From NCBI RefSeq assembly GCF_018688355.1, contig NZ_CP061317.1, positions 1,930,091 to 1,994,090 on the forward strand: a DNA stretch of 64,000 nucleotides, written 5' to 3'. This document shows, piece after piece, positions 23,968 to 32,854 of this stretch. Each line of letters opens with the position of its first letter. The first letter of the stretch is position 1. Below the pieces are notes generated by a model that worked only from the letters and a program-made list of their open reading frames with translations, ran no database searches and was not told the origin of the DNA. Position numbers and translations under genes: made by a program. The DNA is from Polynucleobacter sp. AP-Elch-400A-B2 (GTDB lineage Bacteria > Pseudomonadota > Gammaproteobacteria > Burkholderiales > Burkholderiaceae).

Positions 23968-25401
23968 ATGCGCGTATTTTTAAAGAACTTTGCCCTAATC
24001 TCTGTCGGCCTCATCGCCGGGGTTGCAGCCACTATTCAGCTGTCAGCTACAGCCCAACAGGGCACGACACTCCCTTTAGATGAGCTGCGGACACTATCGA
24101 ATGTCTTTGCGCAAATCAAGCGTGAGTATGTTGAGCCAATTGAAGATAAACAACTGCTAACCGATGCAGTCAAGGGCATGGTGAGTAGCCTTGATCCTCA
24201 CTCCACCTATCTTGATAAAAAAGATTTTTCTGAAATGCAAGAGCAAACCAGCGGCAAGTTTGCTGGCCTTGGTATTGAAATCACCTCAGAAGATGGCGTT
24301 GTCAAGGTACTCAATCCGATTGAAGATAGCCCTGCAGCACGCGCTGGCTTGCAAGCTGGTGACCTCATTACGCGCTTAGACGACAAACCGGTTCGTGGCA
24401 TGTCGCTAGATAAAGCAGTGCGAACCATGCGTGGTACACCAGGCACAAAAATTACCTTGACCGTCTTTCGTAAAAGCGAAGAGCGTAGCTTCCCGGTAAC
24501 CATTACCCGCGCTGAAATTAAAGTGCAATCAGTTAAAGCCAAAATTTTGGACAACAATATTGCCTGGGTCAGGGTGACGAGCTTTCAGGAACGTACCATT
24601 CCTGATCTTGCCAAGAAATTAACTGAGCTTGCAAATCAAGATCCAAAAATGAAGGGCATCATTCTTGATCTCAGAAACAATGGCGGGGGCTTATTACAAG
24701 GCGCAGTCGGTGTTGCTGCTGCTTTCTTGCCAGCAGATGCTGTCATCGTTTCCACTAAAGGTCAGACTGCGGACTCTAAGCAGGTGTTTAATGCAACACC
24801 GGCGATGTATCGCCTCAGTGAGCCTGGAGATCCCTTAGCTGGCGTACCAGCCATGTATAAAAAATTACCAATGGTAGTTTTGGTAAATGCCTATTCAGCA
24901 TCAGCCTCTGAGATTGTGGCTGGCGCATTGCAAGATTACAAACGTGCAACCATTATTGGTAAAACGACTTTTGGTAAGGGTTCTGTACAAACAGTTCGCC
25001 CCCTAACCAATGATTCAGCATTAAAAATCACTACGGCGTATTACTACACACCAAGTGGCAAATCAATTCAAGCGTATGGCATCAAACCCGATATTGCAGT
25101 GGATCAAAACAAAGATGGTGATCCTGATGATGTATTGATCACTCGCGAGATTGATAGCGAAAAGCATTTGCGTAACAAGCAATCCTCAGAAGAAAAACTA
25201 GCCTCGGAACGAGAAAAACGTCGGCTAGAAGAGTTACAGCGCATTGAAGAAAAAAATGCCAAGAAAACTCCTGAAGAGAAAGAAAAAGAAAAGTCCAAAA
25301 AGCCTGTCGAGCTTGGCGGTACGGATGACTTTATGCTGACTCAGGCAGTCGCCTTTATCAATGGTGAACCCGTAAAACGCTCCGCCTCTAAGCTAGAGTA
25401 A
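23968..25401 (+). CDS. S41-family carboxy-terminal processing protease (CtpA type)
   Basis: This 477-residue periplasmic serine protease has an N-terminal signal or anchor (residues 5-28) and a PDZ domain (about 95-170, with GLGIEITSEDGVVKV and AGLQAGDLI). The S41 catalytic domain has predicted Ser312 (in YSASASEIVAGAL) and Lys337 (in TTFGKGSVQ), placed by alignment with Prc/CtpA. The C-terminal part contains a highly charged Lys/Glu-rich segment around residues 405-450. Such proteases trim C-termini of envelope proteins. It follows gpmA in the same direction. Confidence 0.95.
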   Translation: MRVFLKNFALISVGLIAGVAATIQLSATAQQGTTLPLDELRTLSNVFAQIKREYVEPIEDKQLLTDAVKGMVSSLDPHSTYLDKKDFSEMQEQTSGKFAGLGIEITSEDGVVKVLNPIEDSPAARAGLQAGDLITRLDDKPVRGMSLDKAVRTMRGTPGTKITLTVFRKSEERSFPVTITRAEIKVQSVKAKILDNNIAWVRVTSFQERTIPDLAKKLTELANQDPKMKGIILDLRNNGGGLLQGAVGVAAAFLPADAVIVSTKGQTADSKQVFNATPAMYRLSEPGDPLAGVPAMYKKLPMVVLVNAYSASASEIVAGALQDYKRATIIGKTTFGKGSVQTVRPLTNDSALKITTAYYYTPSGKSIQAYGIKPDIAVDQNKDGDPDDVLITREIDSEKHLRNKQSSEEKLASEREKRRLEELQRIEEKNAKKTPEEKEKEKSKKPVELGGTDDFMLTQAVAFINGEPVKRSASKLE

Positions 25402-25422
25402 GTTCTCGCATTAAGAATACAT

Positions 25423-26184
25423 ATGAATGATGAGCAGCTGCTTCGCTACTCGCGGCATTTACTACTAGAAGAAATTGATGTTGCTGGCCAAGAAAAGCTT
25501 CTTGGCTCGCACATACTCATCATTGGCGCTGGCGGATTGGGAAGTGCTGCCGCGCCTTACTTAGCTGCAGCTGGTGTTGGAAAAATTACGCTAGTTGATC
25601 ATGACCAAGTCGAGCTCACTAATTTGCAGCGACAAATCATGCACACCCAGAATTCGATTGGCAAGACTAAAGTGGAGTCTGGGAAGCAATTTTTACAAAA
25701 CCTGAATCCCACCCTCACGATTAACGCAATCGCAGAAAAGGCTTCGGAAGATTTACTAGATAGACTCCTGCCGGCAGCGCATCTTGTTTTAGATTGCACG
25801 GATAACTTTGCTACTCGCCAGCTTATCAATCAAGCCTGCTTTACCCACAAGATTCCACTCGTATCTGGTTCTGCACTCAAATTTGATGGTCAAGTCAACG
25901 TCTTTGATTTCCGCAATGAAACCTCACCCTGCTATGCCTGTATTTTTTCTCCAGAAGAACGATTTGAAGAAGTCAGCTGTGCCAGCATGGGCATCTTTTC
26001 CCCGCTCGTTGGCATTATTGGTGCAATGCAAGCCGCCCAAGCTCTTCAGGTATTGATTGGCTTTGGTCAGCCTCTCGTTGGAAGAATGTTGTTGTGGAAT
26101 GCCATAAATACTCAGATTGATGAGATTCGTATTGCTCGCAATCCCGCCTGTAAGGTGTGTAGCTCACAACACCAGAAAAATTAA
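25423..26184 (+). CDS. moeB: Molybdopterin-synthase adenylyltransferase-like ThiF/MoeB protein
   Basis: MoeB/ThiF enzymes adenylate the C-terminal glycine of MoaD or ThiS so that it can accept sulfur. The 253-residue protein has the start LLRYSRHLLLEEIDVAGQ, the ATP-binding GAGGLGSAAAPYLAAAG, the arginine-containing NLQRQIMH, and two zinc-binding Cys pairs (CYAC and CKVC). It lacks the rhodanese extension of some family members. MoeB and ThiF cannot be separated from sequence alone here. Its stop overlaps the convergent ptsI stop by four bases. Confidence 0.88.
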   Translation: MNDEQLLRYSRHLLLEEIDVAGQEKLLGSHILIIGAGGLGSAAAPYLAAAGVGKITLVDHDQVELTNLQRQIMHTQNSIGKTKVESGKQFLQNLNPTLTINAIAEKASEDLLDRLLPAAHLVLDCTDNFATRQLINQACFTHKIPLVSGSALKFDGQVNVFDFRNETSPCYACIFSPEERFEEVSCASMGIFSPLVGIIGAMQAAQALQVLIGFGQPLVGRMLLWNAINTQIDEIRIARNPACKVCSSQHQKN

Positions 26185-27932
26185 GAGAGCAGATATTCCA
26201 ATGCTTTGGCCTGCTCTTCGGGCTCATAAGCACGAAGAACTCTGGGGGCGCGAGTCTTTAATAGACCTACATTTGCTTTTAATATCTCACGCTTGACCAA
26301 CAATAACTGACTGAAGTGCATTGAGAAATCCGTCAGACCGAGTGCAAGCAATAGCTTCGTAAATGCTGGATCACCAGCCATCTCGCCGCAAACAGCAACA
26401 GGCACATCAGCGCGCTTAGCTTGATCAATGATGTTAAATAGCAAATTCAAAATAGCTGGATGCAAAGGATCATATAAGTGTGCCACCGCATGATCTGCGC
26501 GATCAATTGCCAAGGTGTACTGAATTAAGTCATTAGTACCAACAGAAAGAAAATCGAACCGATTGATAAAGAGCGGTAGCATCAAGGCAGCTGCCGGGAC
26601 TTCAATCATTGCGCCAACTTGAATATTGGGATTAAATGCCTGGCCACGCTGATGTAATTGCTGCTTAGCTTTTTCAATCAATCCAAACGTTTCATCGATT
26701 TCTTTGGCATGAGCCAGCATCGGAATCATGATGCGCGCCTGACCATGAGCCGATGCGCGCAAGATTGCTCTGAGTTGCGTTAAAAAGATTTCAGGTTCTG
26801 TTAAAGACCAGCGAATCGCTCGCAATCCAAGTGGTGATGTGCCAGTTTGAGAGGTATCACCACCTCCACCCAGGGCTTTATCAGCGCCAACGTCAATGGT
26901 TCTAATATTGACGGGTAGACCATGCATTAAATCGACTATGCGACGATATTCTTCATACTGACGCTCTTCATCAGGCAGAGCCTGCTTGCGATCCATGAAT
27001 AAAAATTCGGAGCGGAATAAGCCAACACCTACAGCACCCAACTTCACTGCCTGAATAGCATCTTCGGGTAATTCAATATTGGCAGATAACTCAATCTCCA
27101 CACGATCAGCTGTTTCTGTCTTGGAATGCTTTAACTGCTTAAGCTTACGGGTCTCTTTTAAAGCTTGAGTTTGTAGTTTTCGATACTCGGCAAGAAGCTG
27201 TTCATCGGGCGCAACAACGACAACTCCATGCTCCCCATCTAATATTAACCAATCGCCATGACGAATCATTTCACTGGCATGTCGTACACCGACTACTGCC
27301 GGAATTTCCATACTGCGCGCAACAATAGCGGTATGAGAGGTCTTACCACCAAGATCGGTTACAAACCCCGTAAAAGCATGATCTTTAAAACGCAGCATGT
27401 CATGAGGAGCAATGTCGTGGGCAACAATAATCGACTCAATGCCGATATCGCTTGCAGGCAAAAATTCAGCATCATTCAAAGGATCTTTTTGCTGGGCATT
27501 CAAGGCTTTAATAACGCGCTCTGCTACCTGACGAATATCGTTAGCACGCTCTTTTAAATAGGTATCCTCAATATCTGCAAATTGCTCTAAAAGATCATTT
27601 AACTCGGTTGTTAAAGCCCAAGCCGCATTTAACCTTTGAGTACGAATTAATTTAATGGGCTTCTCAGTTAAAGCAGGGTCAGCCAAGATCATGCCGTGAA
27701 CATCTAAGAATGCAGCCATTTCTTGTGGCGCGTCTTTAGGTAAACCTTGACGCAACTGTTCCAATTCCTGGCGCACCTGCTCAAAAGCATCTAATAATTT
27801 TTGAGCCTCATCCTCTTCTTTACCAGATTCAACTAAGTAATGACTAACCTCTAATGCAGCACGCGATATCAGTACGGCCCTCCCAATGGCAATGCCCTTA
27901 GAGACTGCTATTCCGTGCAAAGCAAAAGTCAT
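26181..27932 (-). CDS. ptsI: Phosphoenolpyruvate-protein phosphotransferase (PTS enzyme I)
   Basis: Enzyme I takes phosphate from PEP onto a histidine and passes it to HPr. The 583-residue protein has the phosphohistidine site GGKTSHTAIVARS (His200), FRSEFLFMDR, IPMLAHAKEI, the DFLSVGTNDLIQYTLAIDRA signature and the C-terminal VAVCGEMAGD with the active cysteine. It starts two bases after the HPr stop, as the last gene of a five-gene operon with EIIA and the glutathione genes. Confidence 0.96.
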   Translation of the reverse strand: MTFALHGIAVSKGIAIGRAVLISRAALEVSHYLVESGKEEDEAQKLLDAFEQVRQELEQLRQGLPKDAPQEMAAFLDVHGMILADPALTEKPIKLIRTQRLNAAWALTTELNDLLEQFADIEDTYLKERANDIRQVAERVIKALNAQQKDPLNDAEFLPASDIGIESIIVAHDIAPHDMLRFKDHAFTGFVTDLGGKTSHTAIVARSMEIPAVVGVRHASEMIRHGDWLILDGEHGVVVVAPDEQLLAEYRKLQTQALKETRKLKQLKHSKTETADRVEIELSANIELPEDAIQAVKLGAVGVGLFRSEFLFMDRKQALPDEERQYEEYRRIVDLMHGLPVNIRTIDVGADKALGGGGDTSQTGTSPLGLRAIRWSLTEPEIFLTQLRAILRASAHGQARIMIPMLAHAKEIDETFGLIEKAKQQLHQRGQAFNPNIQVGAMIEVPAAALMLPLFINRFDFLSVGTNDLIQYTLAIDRADHAVAHLYDPLHPAILNLLFNIIDQAKRADVPVAVCGEMAGDPAFTKLLLALGLTDFSMHFSQLLLVKREILKANVGLLKTRAPRVLRAYEPEEQAKALEYLLS

Positions 27933-27934
27933 CC

Positions 27935-28204
27935 TTATTCGCCCTCACCAAATCGATCGTTGATTAATGCAGTTAAAGCTTGCATTGCCTCATCTTCTTT
28001 TTCCCCAACAGTTTCTAAAGTGACAGTACTCCCAATCCCAGCGGCCAGCATCATGACGCCCATAATGCTCTTGGCATTGATTTGACGACCATTGCGAGAC
28101 AAGAAGATTTCGCATGGAAACTCAGCAGCAAGCTGTGATAGCTTGGCTGATGCTCGAGCATGTAAGCCCAACTTATTAATAATTTCTATTTCAGCAACTG
28201 GCAT
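27935..28204 (-). CDS. ptsH: Phosphocarrier protein HPr
   Basis: HPr relays phosphate from enzyme I to EIIA proteins. The 89-residue protein has the active histidine H15 in NKLGLHARAS and Ser46 in AKSIMGVMML, the site used by HPr kinase where that enzyme exists. No EIIB or EIIC permease is encoded nearby, so this chain is probably regulatory rather than a sugar transporter. Eight bases separate it from the EIIA gene. Confidence 0.95.
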   Translation of the reverse strand: MPVAEIEIINKLGLHARASAKLSQLAAEFPCEIFLSRNGRQINAKSIMGVMMLAAGIGSTVTLETVGEKEDEAMQALTALINDRFGEGE

Positions 28205-28212
28205 AGCGAATC

Positions 28213-28647
28213 CTATTTCTCTGTAGTGGCTTGTGGGGTTTTAGAACCTAAACGTAAGATGCCATTTTGACCACCCTGAAGCGCTTTATGAGCTAATTCT
28301 TCCAGGCCCTCGCCGCGATGGGAGATGCATCGCATCAGCATGGGTAAATTAAGGCCCGCTAAAACAATAACGGGAGCATTCAAACCCGAAAGTGGGCCCA
28401 GAGCTTCAAGCTTAGACGCCACATTGGCTGGGGTAGCGCCCATCACATCAGTCAAAATCAAAACGCCCTGACCTGTGTTCACTCCGTAGGCTGCTTTTAA
28501 GAGCCGATCGAAACTGATTTTTATATCTTCGTAGGGCGGAATATCTACAGCCCTCACTCTCTCCGGTGCCACACCAAAGGCATGCTCAGCAAAACCAAGC
28601 ATCGCGCTTGCTACTGGGGTGTGGGCAACTATGACGATTCCAACCAT
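28213..28647 (-). CDS. PTS EIIA component, mannose (EIIA-Man) family
   Basis: This 144-residue EIIA domain has the expected phosphorylation site near the N-terminus, VGIVIVAHTPVAS (His9), and the ILTDVMGATPANVA segment typical of the mannose family. The usual partner EIIB and EIIC/D genes are missing. In related bacteria such an orphan EIIA with HPr and EI is thought to act as a signalling chain, in some cases affecting polyhydroxyalkanoate storage (recollection). It starts two bases after gshB. Confidence 0.93.
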   Translation of the reverse strand: MVGIVIVAHTPVASAMLGFAEHAFGVAPERVRAVDIPPYEDIKISFDRLLKAAYGVNTGQGVLILTDVMGATPANVASKLEALGPLSGLNAPVIVLAGLNLPMLMRCISHRGEGLEELAHKALQGGQNGILRLGSKTPQATTEK

Positions 28648-28649
28648 AT

Positions 28650-29591
28650 TTATGCCAATGCCTTTTCAAGCGCCGTTAACCAAAATTTTGGGACATCAAA
28701 TCCACTTTGTTCAGTAATTTCTACAAAACAGGTTGGACTAGTCACATTAATTTCTGTGACGTATGCCCCAATTAAATCTAATCCTACCAAGAATAAGCCT
28801 CGGGCATTCAAAATGGGAGCCAAGCGCTCCGCAATTTTTCTCTCAGCGTCCGTTAGTGGCATTGCCACTCCCTTACCCCCTGCAGCCAAATTGCCTCGGA
28901 TTTCACTACCCTGCGGAATGCGAGCTAATGAGAATGGCACTACCTCACCACCGATCAGCAACACCCTTTTATCGCCTTGCTTAATCTCTGGTAAGAATCT
29001 CTGCACCATCAAAGTACGTGCGCCATTTTCACCTAAGGTCTCAACAATGCTGGCAAGATTTAAAGCATCTGGCCCAACACGAAATACACCCATACCCCCC
29101 ATACCATCTAGGGGCTTAATCACAATGTCTTGATGCTCTTGATGAAACACTTCAATCGCACTGAGTTCACGCGTTACTAAAGTTGGCGGAATAAGTTCGG
29201 GAAACTCAGTGATGGAGATCTTTTCGGAATGATCCCGAATAGCAGTTGGATTATTGAATACTTTCGCACCCTGACGAACCGCAGTAGACAGTAGCCAGGT
29301 TGTATTGAGATATTCAATATCAAATGGCGGATCAGTGCGCATCATGACTGCGTTAAAAGTATTTAGAGGGCGATCTTCTACAGCGCCCAATTCAAACCAT
29401 CCGGTACCGCTTGGTTTGATATCAAGAGCCTGGCAATCTGCCACGACAAAATCTTTTCTCCAGAGGATATTGCGACTTTCGCAAAACCAAAGTTGATGCC
29501 CTGCTTCTTGCGCAACTCGCATCATTGCTAAGGTGGAATCTTTACTAATCTTAAAAGACTCTAAAGGATCCGCAATGAAAAGCAGGTTCAT
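28650..29591 (-). CDS. gshB: Glutathione synthetase
   Basis: GshB joins gamma-glutamylcysteine and glycine with ATP. The 313-residue ATP-grasp enzyme has NLLFIADPLESFKISKDST at the N-terminus, MRTDPPFDIEYL, the flexible glycine loop KPLDGMGGMGVFRV, and the terminal INVTSPTCFVEI with metal and product contacts. Length is normal for the bacterial type. It starts 17 bases after the gshA stop. Confidence 0.96.
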   Translation of the reverse strand: MNLLFIADPLESFKISKDSTLAMMRVAQEAGHQLWFCESRNILWRKDFVVADCQALDIKPSGTGWFELGAVEDRPLNTFNAVMMRTDPPFDIEYLNTTWLLSTAVRQGAKVFNNPTAIRDHSEKISITEFPELIPPTLVTRELSAIEVFHQEHQDIVIKPLDGMGGMGVFRVGPDALNLASIVETLGENGARTLMVQRFLPEIKQGDKRVLLIGGEVVPFSLARIPQGSEIRGNLAAGGKGVAMPLTDAERKIAERLAPILNARGLFLVGLDLIGAYVTEINVTSPTCFVEITEQSGFDVPKFWLTALEKALA

Positions 29592-29608
29592 GTCAGTATC
29601 CGAATAAA

Positions 29609-30907
29609 TTAAGCAGCTTCAGCATTAGGATCAGAGCGCTCTAGTTCTAGAGAGGCTGCCAGCAAGGCTAGGCGAGCGACGACGCCATACAAATAAAAGC
29701 GATTTGGCGGTGCACTGCCAGGCTTTGCACCTAAATCTGGGATAGAGTTTTGTTCAAATGCCAGAGGTACAAAATGCATGCCTGGAGCATTCAAATTCTC
29801 ATCAGGGCCGCGGTCTGTATGCACTCGATAGAAGCCACCAATCACATAGCGATCGATCATGTACACCACTGGCTCCGCAACAGCTTCATTGACTTTCTCA
29901 AAGGTATAGACACCTTCTTGAATCAATACATCACTTACCTCAAGACCTTCTTTTACAACACTCATCTTGTTGCGATCTTTGCGGTTCAGGTCTTTGAGCT
30001 GTGAAGGATCATTCACCACCATGATGCCCATACCGTATGTTCCAGCATCCGCCTTAACTACAACGTACGGTTTTTCTTTAATACCGTACTCACGGTATTT
30101 CTTAGCAGTCTTCTTGAGAACTTTCTCGACAGCCGCTTGTAATTCTTCTTCGCCCTTGCGCTCATGGAAATTCACATCAGAGCAACTAGCAAAGTAGGGG
30201 TTAATCATCCAGGGATCAATATCAACTACCTTCGCAAACTTCTTAGCAACCTCATCGTAAGCAGCGAAGTGTTTAGACTTGCGGCGGACATGCCAGCCAG
30301 CATGCAGACCTGGTAAAAGATACTGCTCATGCAGGTTTTCTAAGATCGGAGGAATGCCTGCTGATAAATCATTGTTTAGCAAAATTGAGCAAGGGTCGAA
30401 ATCTTTTAAACCAAGACGCTGCTTCTTTAAACCTAAACGAGATAAAGGTTCCATTAAGAGACGATTGCCATCAGGCAAGTCAATCCAAGTTGGCTTTTTA
30501 ATCTCATCAGACAAAGTACCTAAACGCACATTAAGACCTGCTTGACGCAAGATCGAAGATAAACGCGCAATATTCTGTAAATAGAACGTATTGCGAGTAT
30601 GTCGCTCAGGTATCAATAGTAAATTTTTTGCCTCAGGACAAATCTTCTCAATTGCAGCCATTGCCGCCTGAACTGCTAAAGGCAACATTTGGGGTGAGAG
30701 GTTGTTAAAACCACCTGGGAACAGGTTGGTATCAACTGGTGCAAGCTTAAAGCCCGCATTACGCAAGTCAACTGAGCAATAGAACGGCGGAGTGTGCTCT
30801 TGCCACTCAAGCCTGAACCAGCGCTCAATCGTTGGAGTTGCTTCTAATACCTTCGACTCAAGATCGAGAAGGGGACCGTTTAGGGCAGTGATGAGATGTG
30901 GGACCAT
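29609..30907 (-). CDS. gshA: Glutamate-cysteine ligase, betaproteobacterial type
   Basis: GshA makes gamma-glutamylcysteine, the first step of glutathione synthesis. The 432-residue protein does not look like the E. coli enzyme but matches the distinct form found in betaproteobacteria and some other proteobacteria. Recognisable segments are FYCSVDLRNAGFKLAPVDTN, FPGGFNNLSPQM, VVVKADAGTYGMGIMVV and IDRYVIGGFYRVH, an ATP-grasp-like arrangement. The adjoining gshB supports the call. It heads the operon gshA-gshB-EIIA-ptsH-ptsI, about 55 bases after the amtB terminator hairpins. Confidence 0.93.
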   Translation of the reverse strand: MVPHLITALNGPLLDLESKVLEATPTIERWFRLEWQEHTPPFYCSVDLRNAGFKLAPVDTNLFPGGFNNLSPQMLPLAVQAAMAAIEKICPEAKNLLLIPERHTRNTFYLQNIARLSSILRQAGLNVRLGTLSDEIKKPTWIDLPDGNRLLMEPLSRLGLKKQRLGLKDFDPCSILLNNDLSAGIPPILENLHEQYLLPGLHAGWHVRRKSKHFAAYDEVAKKFAKVVDIDPWMINPYFASCSDVNFHERKGEEELQAAVEKVLKKTAKKYREYGIKEKPYVVVKADAGTYGMGIMVVNDPSQLKDLNRKDRNKMSVVKEGLEVSDVLIQEGVYTFEKVNEAVAEPVVYMIDRYVIGGFYRVHTDRGPDENLNAPGMHFVPLAFEQNSIPDLGAKPGSAPPNRFYLYGVVARLALLAASLELERSDPNAEAA

Positions 30908-30938
30908 TTCACCATTGTAAGATTTTTTAAAAGAAAGA

Positions 30939-30960
30939 CGCGGAATCCAAGGATTCCGCG
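30939..30960 (-). terminator. Second hairpin downstream of amtB
   Basis: CGCGGAATCC (30939-30948) and GGATTCCGCG (30951-30960) form a perfect ten-base inverted repeat. Read on the minus strand it is followed by TCTTTCTTTT. It lies just past the first amtB terminator and 31 bases before gshA, and may act as a back-up terminator or protect an mRNA end. Confidence 0.6.
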
Positions 30961-30961
30961 C

Positions 30962-30994
30962 TTAAAAACCGGGCAGTTTACTAAAGCCGCCCAG
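30962..30994 (-). terminator. Rho-independent terminator of the porin-glnK-amtB operon
   Basis: On the minus strand the stem starts with GGGCGGCTTT and closes with TAAACTGCCC, with a wobble pair and one mismatch near the loop. It is followed by GGTTTTT. It lies about 20 bases after the amtB stop. Confidence 0.65.
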
Positions 30995-31013
30995 TGAGGG
31001 GTAAATCTACTGA

Positions 31014-32477
31014 TTAAGACTCGTAAGCAGTCTCACCGTGTGAGCTGATATCCAAACCTTCGCGCTCTTCATCTTCTTTAACACGTAGGCCAACTACTAA
31101 ATCAACCAATTTGAAGGCGATATAAGAAACCACACCTGACCAAATTAAGGTAACGATGACGCCTTGGCTCTGAATCCACAATTGGCTAGCAATGGAGTAG
31201 TCAGGGGCTGCAGCATTCGCTACATAATCCCAAATACCTGTTCCGCCTAAAGCTGGGTCTGCGAACACGCCAGTTAACAAAGCGCCCAAAATACCGCCAA
31301 CGCCGTGCACACCGAATACGTCCAAGCTGTCATCTGAGCCCAAAAGCTTCTTGAGACCGGTAACACCCCATAAGCAAACTACACCAGCAGCAGCACCGAT
31401 TACAAGGGCGCCCATTGGGCCTACGAAACCAGCAGCAGGGGTAATTGCAACTAAACCTGCTACGCAACCAGATGCACCACCCAACATGGAAGGCTTACCT
31501 TTAAGAACCCACTCAGCAACTGACCAGCTCAGTACTGCTGCAGCGGTTGCAAATAATGTGTTTACGAATGCCAAGGCTGCACTGCCGTTTGCTTCGAGAG
31601 CAGAACCAGCATTGAAACCAAACCAACCGAACCACAAGAGTGAAGCACCAATCATGACGAATACTAGGTTGTGCGGCTTCATTGCCTCTTTGCCGTAACC
31701 CAAACGTTTGCCGATGACGAATGAACCTACCAAACCTGCAATCGCAGCATTGATGTGAACAACGGTACCGCCAGCAAAGTCGAGAACACCCTTCTGCCAT
31801 AGCCAACCAGCACGCGCTGTGATTGCCTCAAGTGATGCTGCATCTTTGATGTCATCAGGACCAGGCCAGAACCAAACCATGTGAGCGATTGGCAAGTAGC
31901 TGAAAGTGAACCAAAGAATGACAAACAATACGATTGCAGAAAACTTAGCACGCTCAGCAAATGAACCAATGATCAAGCAGCATGTGATTGTTGCAAACGC
32001 AGCTTGGAAGGCCATAAATACATACTCAGGAATCACAATTCCTTTACTAAATGTAGCGGCAACTGAATCTGGAGTAATACCAGCTAAGAACAAGCGATCG
32101 AGTCCACCGACGAATGCGCCACCTTCAGTAAATGCAAAGCTGTATCCATAGAGAGCCCACAACACGGTGATCAATGCAAACACAAACATACACTGTACTA
32201 GTACAGAAAGAATGTTCTTACTACGTGTCAAACCGCCGTAGAACAAAGCCAAACCCGGCAATGTCATCAAGATTACTAATGCAGTACACACTAGTACCCA
32301 AGCTGTATCACCCTTGTTCGGAACTAGTGCAGGAGCAGCAGCAACTGCAGCTGCGGCTGCTGCGGCAACAGGCTTAGCCTCATCAGCAAAAGCTGGCGAA
32401 GCTACCATGACACTGGTTGCACCAATAGCCAAGGCCATTGCGCTTGCAGCTAGGAGTCGTTTCATCCAAGTTAACAT
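31014..32477 (-). CDS. amtB: Ammonium transporter AmtB
   Basis: AmtB conducts ammonium across the inner membrane and is blocked by GlnK. The 487-residue product has a cleavable signal peptide (MLTWMKRLLAASAMALAIG to SPAFA), an Ala-rich linker, then eleven membrane helices with the twin pore histidines in GGTVVHINAAIAG and GVHGVGGILGAL, and the LALFYGGL start of helix 1. The ATG at 32477 follows AGAGAGG. The open frame runs on upstream into glnK, but that part is not coding. It starts 13 bases after the glnK stop. Confidence 0.96.
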   Translation of the reverse strand: MLTWMKRLLAASAMALAIGATSVMVASPAFADEAKPVAAAAAAAVAAAPALVPNKGDTAWVLVCTALVILMTLPGLALFYGGLTRSKNILSVLVQCMFVFALITVLWALYGYSFAFTEGGAFVGGLDRLFLAGITPDSVAATFSKGIVIPEYVFMAFQAAFATITCCLIIGSFAERAKFSAIVLFVILWFTFSYLPIAHMVWFWPGPDDIKDAASLEAITARAGWLWQKGVLDFAGGTVVHINAAIAGLVGSFVIGKRLGYGKEAMKPHNLVFVMIGASLLWFGWFGFNAGSALEANGSAALAFVNTLFATAAAVLSWSVAEWVLKGKPSMLGGASGCVAGLVAITPAAGFVGPMGALVIGAAAGVVCLWGVTGLKKLLGSDDSLDVFGVHGVGGILGALLTGVFADPALGGTGIWDYVANAAAPDYSIASQLWIQSQGVIVTLIWSGVVSYIAFKLVDLVVGLRVKEDEEREGLDISSHGETAYES

Positions 32478-32490
32478 TTTGAACCTCTCT

Positions 32491-32829
32491 TTAAAGTGCT
32501 GACGCGCCGGTTTCACCGGTACGAATGCGAATGACGTGTTCAACTGGGGAGACAAAAATCTTGCCATCGCCAATTTTTCCAGTACGAGCGGATTTTTCAA
32601 TTGCTTCAATCGCTCGCTCCAAGATGCCATCTTCAACAGCAGCTTCAATTTTTACTTTCGGCAAAAAGTCGACTACATACTCAGCACCGCGATACAACTC
32701 GGTGTGACCTTTTTGACGGCCAAAGCCTTTAACTTCAGTGACGGTGATGCCCGAAACTCCCACTTCCGAGAGAGCTTCGCGCACTTCGTCAAGCTTGAAG
32801 GGCTTGATGATTGCGGTAATTAATTTCAT
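32491..32829 (-). CDS. glnK: P-II nitrogen regulatory protein (GlnK/GlnB)
   Basis: P-II proteins sense 2-oxoglutarate and ATP/ADP and report nitrogen status. The 112-residue protein has the uridylylated tyrosine Tyr51 in the T-loop YRGAEYVVDFLPK, and the B-loop TGKIGDGKIFV. Linkage to amtB, 13 bases downstream, marks it as GlnK, which plugs the channel when ammonium is plentiful. It starts 25 bases after the porin gene on the same strand. Confidence 0.95.
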   Translation of the reverse strand: MKLITAIIKPFKLDEVREALSEVGVSGITVTEVKGFGRQKGHTELYRGAEYVVDFLPKVKIEAAVEDGILERAIEAIEKSARTGKIGDGKIFVSPVEHVIRIRTGETGASAL

Positions 32830-32854
32830 ACGTTTCTCCGTTCAGAGGAAAGAA

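Noticed and set aside
28582..29133. 183-codon open frame opposite gshB and EIIA
   Set aside because: Antisense to two well-supported genes, low complexity, no family features.
32478..32648. Upstream extension of the amtB frame (about 57 extra residues)
   Set aside because: It overlaps glnK in another frame, and a proper signal peptide and ribosome binding site mark the ATG at 32477.
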